From assembly GCF_019511645.1 (NCBI RefSeq), contig NZ_JAEUAX010000013.1, positions 32,749-96,748 on the forward strand: a stretch of DNA of 64,000 bases, in the 5' to 3' direction. A model generated the notes under the pieces. It ran no database searches and was not told the DNA's origin. It saw nothing but the letters and a program-made list of their open reading frames with translations. Every line of letters starts with the position of its first letter. Within the stretch, counting starts at the first letter, position 1. The DNA comes from Microbacterium ureisolvens (GTDB lineage: Bacteria; Actinomycetota; Actinomycetes; Actinomycetales; Microbacteriaceae). A program made the translations under genes and the position numbers. This document shows positions 61,041-64,000 of the stretch, piece by piece.

Positions 61041-62456
61041 TCAAGAGGGCGACGGAACTGGAGGAAGACTCGGAACACCGGCCTCCACCGCGCGCCCTGC
61101 GTCCAACAGCACCTCCTCGCCGAACATCGGGCCGATGAGCTGGACGCCGGTGGGCATACCGTCGGAGCCGAGGCCGGTCGGCAGCGCCAGCGCCGGCAGT
61201 CCGAGGAAGTTGACGACCACCGTCAGCCATAGGTCACGCCACGCCCGGTCAGCGGCTTCCCGCCCACCCAGGTCGTAGTCGGGTTCCCGCATGCGCGAGG
61301 TCGACACCGGACCGAGGATCACCGGCACATCGACCAGCAGACGTCTCCACTCGGTCGCGATCGCGGCCCGGCGCGCCCACGCCTGCGCGTACTCGCGCGC
61401 CGACTCGTACGGGCGCGCCGCAGCGGTGCTGTCACGCAGGAAGGCCGTGGCCGAACGCCCGAGCGGCTGACCGAGCGCAGCCGGATCGAGCGAGATGAGC
61501 ATGTCGGTGCACGACAGCCGCCGCCATAGCACGGCCGCATCCTCGAGCAGCGGAGCATCGACGTCGACGACCTCCCACCCCGAACGGCTGAGGGATGCTG
61601 CGGCCCGGTCGACCCCGGCGGCCACTTCCGGATCCACCGCGAGGCCCGCGAGGCCGCGCACGACGCCGACCCGCCGCGGCATTCCGTCGGGGCTCGCCGC
61701 AGGGGGCACGACCGAGACCGGGTCGTCGGCATCCCATCCCTGCATGACCCCGAGGGCGAGCGCGACATCGTCGACACTGCGCGCCATGGGCCCGTTCACG
61801 GAGAACTGCTGCAACGTGAGTGCGACCGGCTGCCCCTGCACGGCTGCACGTGGCACGCGGCCGTGCGTCGGCCGGAGGCCGACCACGCCTGTCGCATACG
61901 CGGGGAGGCGGAGCGAGCCGCCGAAGTCGTTGCCGAGGCCGATGGCACTCATGCCGGTCGCGACGGCGACCGCGTCGCCCCCGCTGGATCCGCCGGCGCT
62001 CCGGCGCGGGTTCCACGGGTTGCATGTGCGGCCGAACAGGTCGTTGTCGGTGTCCCATCGCATGCCGAAGTCGGGCATGTTGCCGCGTGCGACGGGAACG
62101 GCCCCGGCCTCGCGGAGGCGGCGCACGATCGTCGCGTCACGGGCGGGCACCGCGCCGGCGAGGCCTCGCCAGCCATTGGTCGTGGCCGACCAGGTGAGGT
62201 CGATGTTCTCCTTCACCGAGATCGGCACACCGGCCAGTGGCCCGGGCTCGTGACCCGCGGCGATCGTGGCGTCCACCTCGGCAGCGGTCGTCCGCGCCCG
62301 CTCGGCGAACACGACCGTGAGCGCGTTGACGCCGGAGTCGACCCGCGCGATGAGGGCCAGATGCTCCTCGACCACTTCCTGCGCGGTCACCTCGCCGCGG
62401 CGGACCGCTGTGGCGATCTCGGAGGCGGAGGCGGGGGGAAGAAGCATCTGGCTCAT
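61041..62456 (-). CDS. Amidase-signature family enzyme
   Basis: 471 residues. The Ser-Ser-Lys triad is visible: Lys82 in VPISVKENID, Ser157 in RRSAGGSSGGDA and nucleophile Ser181 in GNDFGGSLRLPA. It hydrolyses an amide, but the substrate is unknown; no GatB or GatC genes are near, so a free-standing amidase is more likely than GatA. ATG 62456. Confidence 0.88.
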   Translation of the reverse strand: MSQMLLPPASASEIATAVRRGEVTAQEVVEEHLALIARVDSGVNALTVVFAERARTTAAEVDATIAAGHEPGPLAGVPISVKENIDLTWSATTNGWRGLAGAVPARDATIVRRLREAGAVPVARGNMPDFGMRWDTDNDLFGRTCNPWNPRRSAGGSSGGDAVAVATGMSAIGLGNDFGGSLRLPAYATGVVGLRPTHGRVPRAAVQGQPVALTLQQFSVNGPMARSVDDVALALGVMQGWDADDPVSVVPPAASPDGMPRRVGVVRGLAGLAVDPEVAAGVDRAAASLSRSGWEVVDVDAPLLEDAAVLWRRLSCTDMLISLDPAALGQPLGRSATAFLRDSTAAARPYESAREYAQAWARRAAIATEWRRLLVDVPVILGPVSTSRMREPDYDLGGREAADRAWRDLWLTVVVNFLGLPALALPTGLGSDGMPTGVQLIGPMFGEEVLLDAGRAVEAGVPSLPPVPSPS

Positions 62457-62783
62457 CTCGGTCCCATCCCACCACGAGCGCACGCCGATCCCGGCGATCG
62501 GCACGACCAGGTAGCACTCAGCAGACCCACAGGCAATACCCCTTGTGCAGACCACGGACGGGCGTAGCTTGGTCTCAGACCCTGCGACCGCGCGCCCCGA
62601 AGCTCCACCCCCTGACGGACGGCGATCGTGGATGGTGAGCGCGGAGACCGCTCCCCCAGTGGCGATTCTCCTTGGCGCCCCGACGCTGTCCGCCCGTCCC
62701 CGCCGGCGGACAGCGCCATGTCGGAGACCGAATCGTGTGAATCGTGCGATGCCCCGCCCCCGCGCGCCACTAGAGTCGTCCGC
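62457..62783. other. Intergenic region without a supported gene
   Basis: Between the divergent amidase and membrane-protein genes no coding frame is convincing. TAGCTT at 62566-62571 may be a -10. The right edge holds the promoter at 62771. Confidence 0.5.
62771..62776 (+). promoter_or_regulatory. -10 element TAGAGT of a leaderless promoter
   Basis: TAGAGT ends 7 bases before the ATG at 62784. Transcription should begin at or beside the start codon. Confidence 0.5.
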
Positions 62784-63155
62784 ATGGCATCAGGCAAGCA
62801 GCAGCAGCAGCCCGAACCGGAGCTCCACGGCGGCGTCCTCTCGGGCGGCGGGAGCTCCACCCTCTGGGGCTGGCTCATCGGACTCGTCGTGTTCGTGTTC
62901 GTGGCGGTCCCCATCTCCATCGCGGTCCGCTTCGCGACCCACCCCGCGACGCAGTCGCTCTTCGGCGGGCGCCTCGAGGATGCCACGAGCGGCGCCTACT
63001 CGGCGTTCTGGTGGATCGTGGCGCTGTTCCTGTTCGCCATCCCCGTGCTGGTCGGCTGGGGCGTCGCGAAGCTCTCCGGCCGCACGCTCGCGATCATCGT
63101 CGGCATCGTCGCGGTGTTCTTCATCGCGATCCTGATCTTCGGCCAGCTTTTCTGA
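62784..63155 (+). CDS. Small two-to-three-helix membrane protein
   Basis: 123 residues. A Gln-rich start (GKQQQQPEPE) is followed by a helix at about 30-48 and two more in the second half (FWWIVALFLFAIPVLVGWG, LAIIVGIVAVFFIAILIFG). No family recognised. Leaderless -10 upstream. Confidence 0.6.
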   Translation: MASGKQQQQPEPELHGGVLSGGGSSTLWGWLIGLVVFVFVAVPISIAVRFATHPATQSLFGGRLEDATSGAYSAFWWIVALFLFAIPVLVGWGVAKLSGRTLAIIVGIVAVFFIAILIFGQLF

Positions 63156-63201
63156 TCCGGCACGAGTGAACCTCGGCGCACCCGGTCGTCGTGGGTCCCG
63201 C

Positions 63202-63207
63202 GATAAT
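63202..63207 (+). promoter_or_regulatory. -10 element GATAAT of a leaderless promoter
   Basis: GATAAT ends 6 bases before the ATG at 63214, the best -10 match among the leaderless candidates. Confidence 0.55.
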
Positions 63208-63213
63208 GGGATC

Positions 63214-63822
63214 ATGACGACCGGGTACAGCGCGATCTCGAGCTACTCCCGGGTCGAGATCATGCACCTCCTGCAGGAGCGCCCGCAGCGGGCGATCTCC
63301 GAGCTCGTCGAGGCGACCGGCCTGCACGCCAATACGGTGCGCGAGCACGTGCAGCGCCTGATCGACGCCGGGTATGTGATCGCCGAGACCGAGCACCGCA
63401 CGACGCGCGGCCGCCCGCGCGTGCTCTACTCCGCAGCCACCGGCTCAGACCAGGCCTCGAGCCCGGTCGCCGTACGCCGAGCGGAAGAGGCGGCTCGTCG
63501 CGGAGACCTGCTGCGTCGCGTATACGGATCCGAGACGGATGCCGACCTCGGCGCAGACGCCCTGCACCAGCTGGACGCACTCGTCGAAGACCTCGGGGAG
63601 GCCGGCTTCGACCCCCTCGTCGACGCGCGCGACCTCACGGTCGATCTGACTCCCTGCCCGCATGTGCCCGCCGCCGAGCACCGCGGCGTGCTGTGCAGTG
63701 TGCACGTGGGACTCATGGACAGCGTCCTGGCACAGGCCGGCGGCCCGCTGCGCGTCGAGGGCATCGCGCCCTCGTGCGACCCGACGCAGTGCGTCGTGCA
63801 GCTCGCCACCGCGGGAGGCTGA
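63214..63822 (+). CDS. Winged-helix regulator with C-terminal cysteine cluster
   Basis: 202 residues. N-terminal helix-turn-helix: SRVEIMHLLQERPQRAISEL, TGLHANTVREHVQRLIDAGYV, then a wing with RTTRGRPRVLY. The C-terminal half has four spaced cysteines (148, 161, 188, 193; CPH, LCS, SCDPTQC). This arrangement is like SufR-type regulators that carry an iron-sulfur cluster. Cluster binding is inference. Targets unknown; the fdhD gene next door is convergent. Confidence 0.75.
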   Translation: MTTGYSAISSYSRVEIMHLLQERPQRAISELVEATGLHANTVREHVQRLIDAGYVIAETEHRTTRGRPRVLYSAATGSDQASSPVAVRRAEEAARRGDLLRRVYGSETDADLGADALHQLDALVEDLGEAGFDPLVDARDLTVDLTPCPHVPAAEHRGVLCSVHVGLMDSVLAQAGGPLRVEGIAPSCDPTQCVVQLATAGG

Positions 63823-63834
63823 CGGCGTCCGGCC

Positions 63835-64000
63835 TCAGCGCACCGCCGCCGGTACTCGCACCCGGTCGGGGCGCGAGTAGACGTTCAACGAGCTGCCCCG
63901 CGAGAACCCGACGAGGGTGAGTCCGGAGGCCGTGGCGAGCTCGACGGCCAGTGAGGAGGGCGCGGAGACGGCGGACAGTGCGGGGATGCCGGCCATGATC
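63835..64000 (-). CDS. fdhD: FdhD sulfurtransferase, C-terminal part
   Basis: The window ends inside this gene; the last 55 residues are present. MAGIPALSAVSAPSSLAVELA and SGLTLVGFSRGSSLNVYS match the end of FdhD, which gives sulfur to the molybdenum cofactor of formate dehydrogenase. The cofactor-sulfur cysteines lie outside the window. Confidence 0.85.
   Translation of the reverse strand, partial: IMAGIPALSAVSAPSSLAVELATASGLTLVGFSRGSSLNVYSRPDRVRVPAAVR

Noticed and set aside
62545..63135. Ser/Arg-rich plus-strand frame
   Set aside because: It overlaps the better-supported membrane protein gene in another frame and looks like a shadow.
1..64000. tRNA, rRNA or CRISPR arrays
   Set aside because: No clover-leaf, rRNA core sequence or regular direct-repeat array was recognised anywhere in the window by eye.

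Overview
The window is about 64 kb of very GC-rich bacterial chromosome, dense with genes on both strands. Many genes overlap by four bases (ATGA or GTGA), GTG starts are common, and several transcripts look leaderless. Gene content points to an actinobacterium of the Microbacteriaceae, most likely Microbacterium or a close relative. Supporting content includes two DUF7882-type proteins (MGK[LF]IYE start), SPW-repeat and DUF2510 proteins, a Dps protein and an ArsR-ArsC fusion. This placement is inferred from family content; no rRNA, tRNA or CRISPR was seen.

Bases 1-7.4 kb are an accessory, partly decayed metal-handling region. It holds the end of a PA-domain protein, then a leftward cluster: an F510_1955-type beta-propeller lipoprotein, a DUF305 lipoprotein, a DUF6153-like membrane protein, a copper P-type ATPase and a heavy-metal-associated (HMA) protein. 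A textbook CsoR operator lies upstream of the cluster. The ATPase has lost its catalytic core and carries a second frame break near its start. Small membrane proteins, an ion channel, a lipoprotein and a truncated ridA follow.

Bases 7.5-14.6 kb are carbohydrate genes. Two glycosyltransferases (the second frameshifted) and a linked alpha/alpha-barrel protein run rightward. A sugar ABC importer (two permeases and a binding protein, no ATPase) runs leftward. Bases 14.7-23 kb are stress and housekeeping genes: DNA polymerase IV with an SOS box, a PRC-barrel protein, Dps, the ArsR-ArsC fusion, a TetR/metallo-hydrolase pair, a berberine-bridge-type oxidoreductase, a DUF151 nuclease and a luciferase-like oxidoreductase. 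Bases 23-36.6 kb hold regulators with visible operators, a CPA1 antiporter, a YcaQ-type glycosylase, a UGT-like glycosyltransferase, an HxlR/quinone-reductase pair, a Nudix hydrolase, a zinc alcohol dehydrogenase and an M18 aminopeptidase.

Bases 36.8-50 kb contain a secreted transglycosylase-like protein, a relic zone, a quinone oxidoreductase, an OafA-type acyltransferase, a GH13 enzyme, a SulP transporter, a nuclease-fold protein, msrB-msrA, a GyrI-like protein and 6-phosphogluconate dehydrogenase. Bases 50-64 kb contain an ABC1 kinase, a PadR regulator, a flavin disulfide reductase, a complete OpuC-type osmoprotectant importer, a repeat-rich membrane protein, a TrhO-type rhodanese, an amidase, a Cys-containing regulator and the 3' end of fdhD.

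The most unusual signals are these: (1) the octamer ACGGATGC/GCATCCGT occurs about 33 times by eye, far above chance, in genes and in terminator palindromes; (2) the copper ATPase is gutted under an intact CsoR site; (3) several gene relics (ridA, DUF2200, an AAA ATPase start) sit at repaired-looking junctions; (4) many operator palindromes pair cleanly with adjacent regulator genes. I did not find a clearly new multi-gene defence or biosynthetic system.
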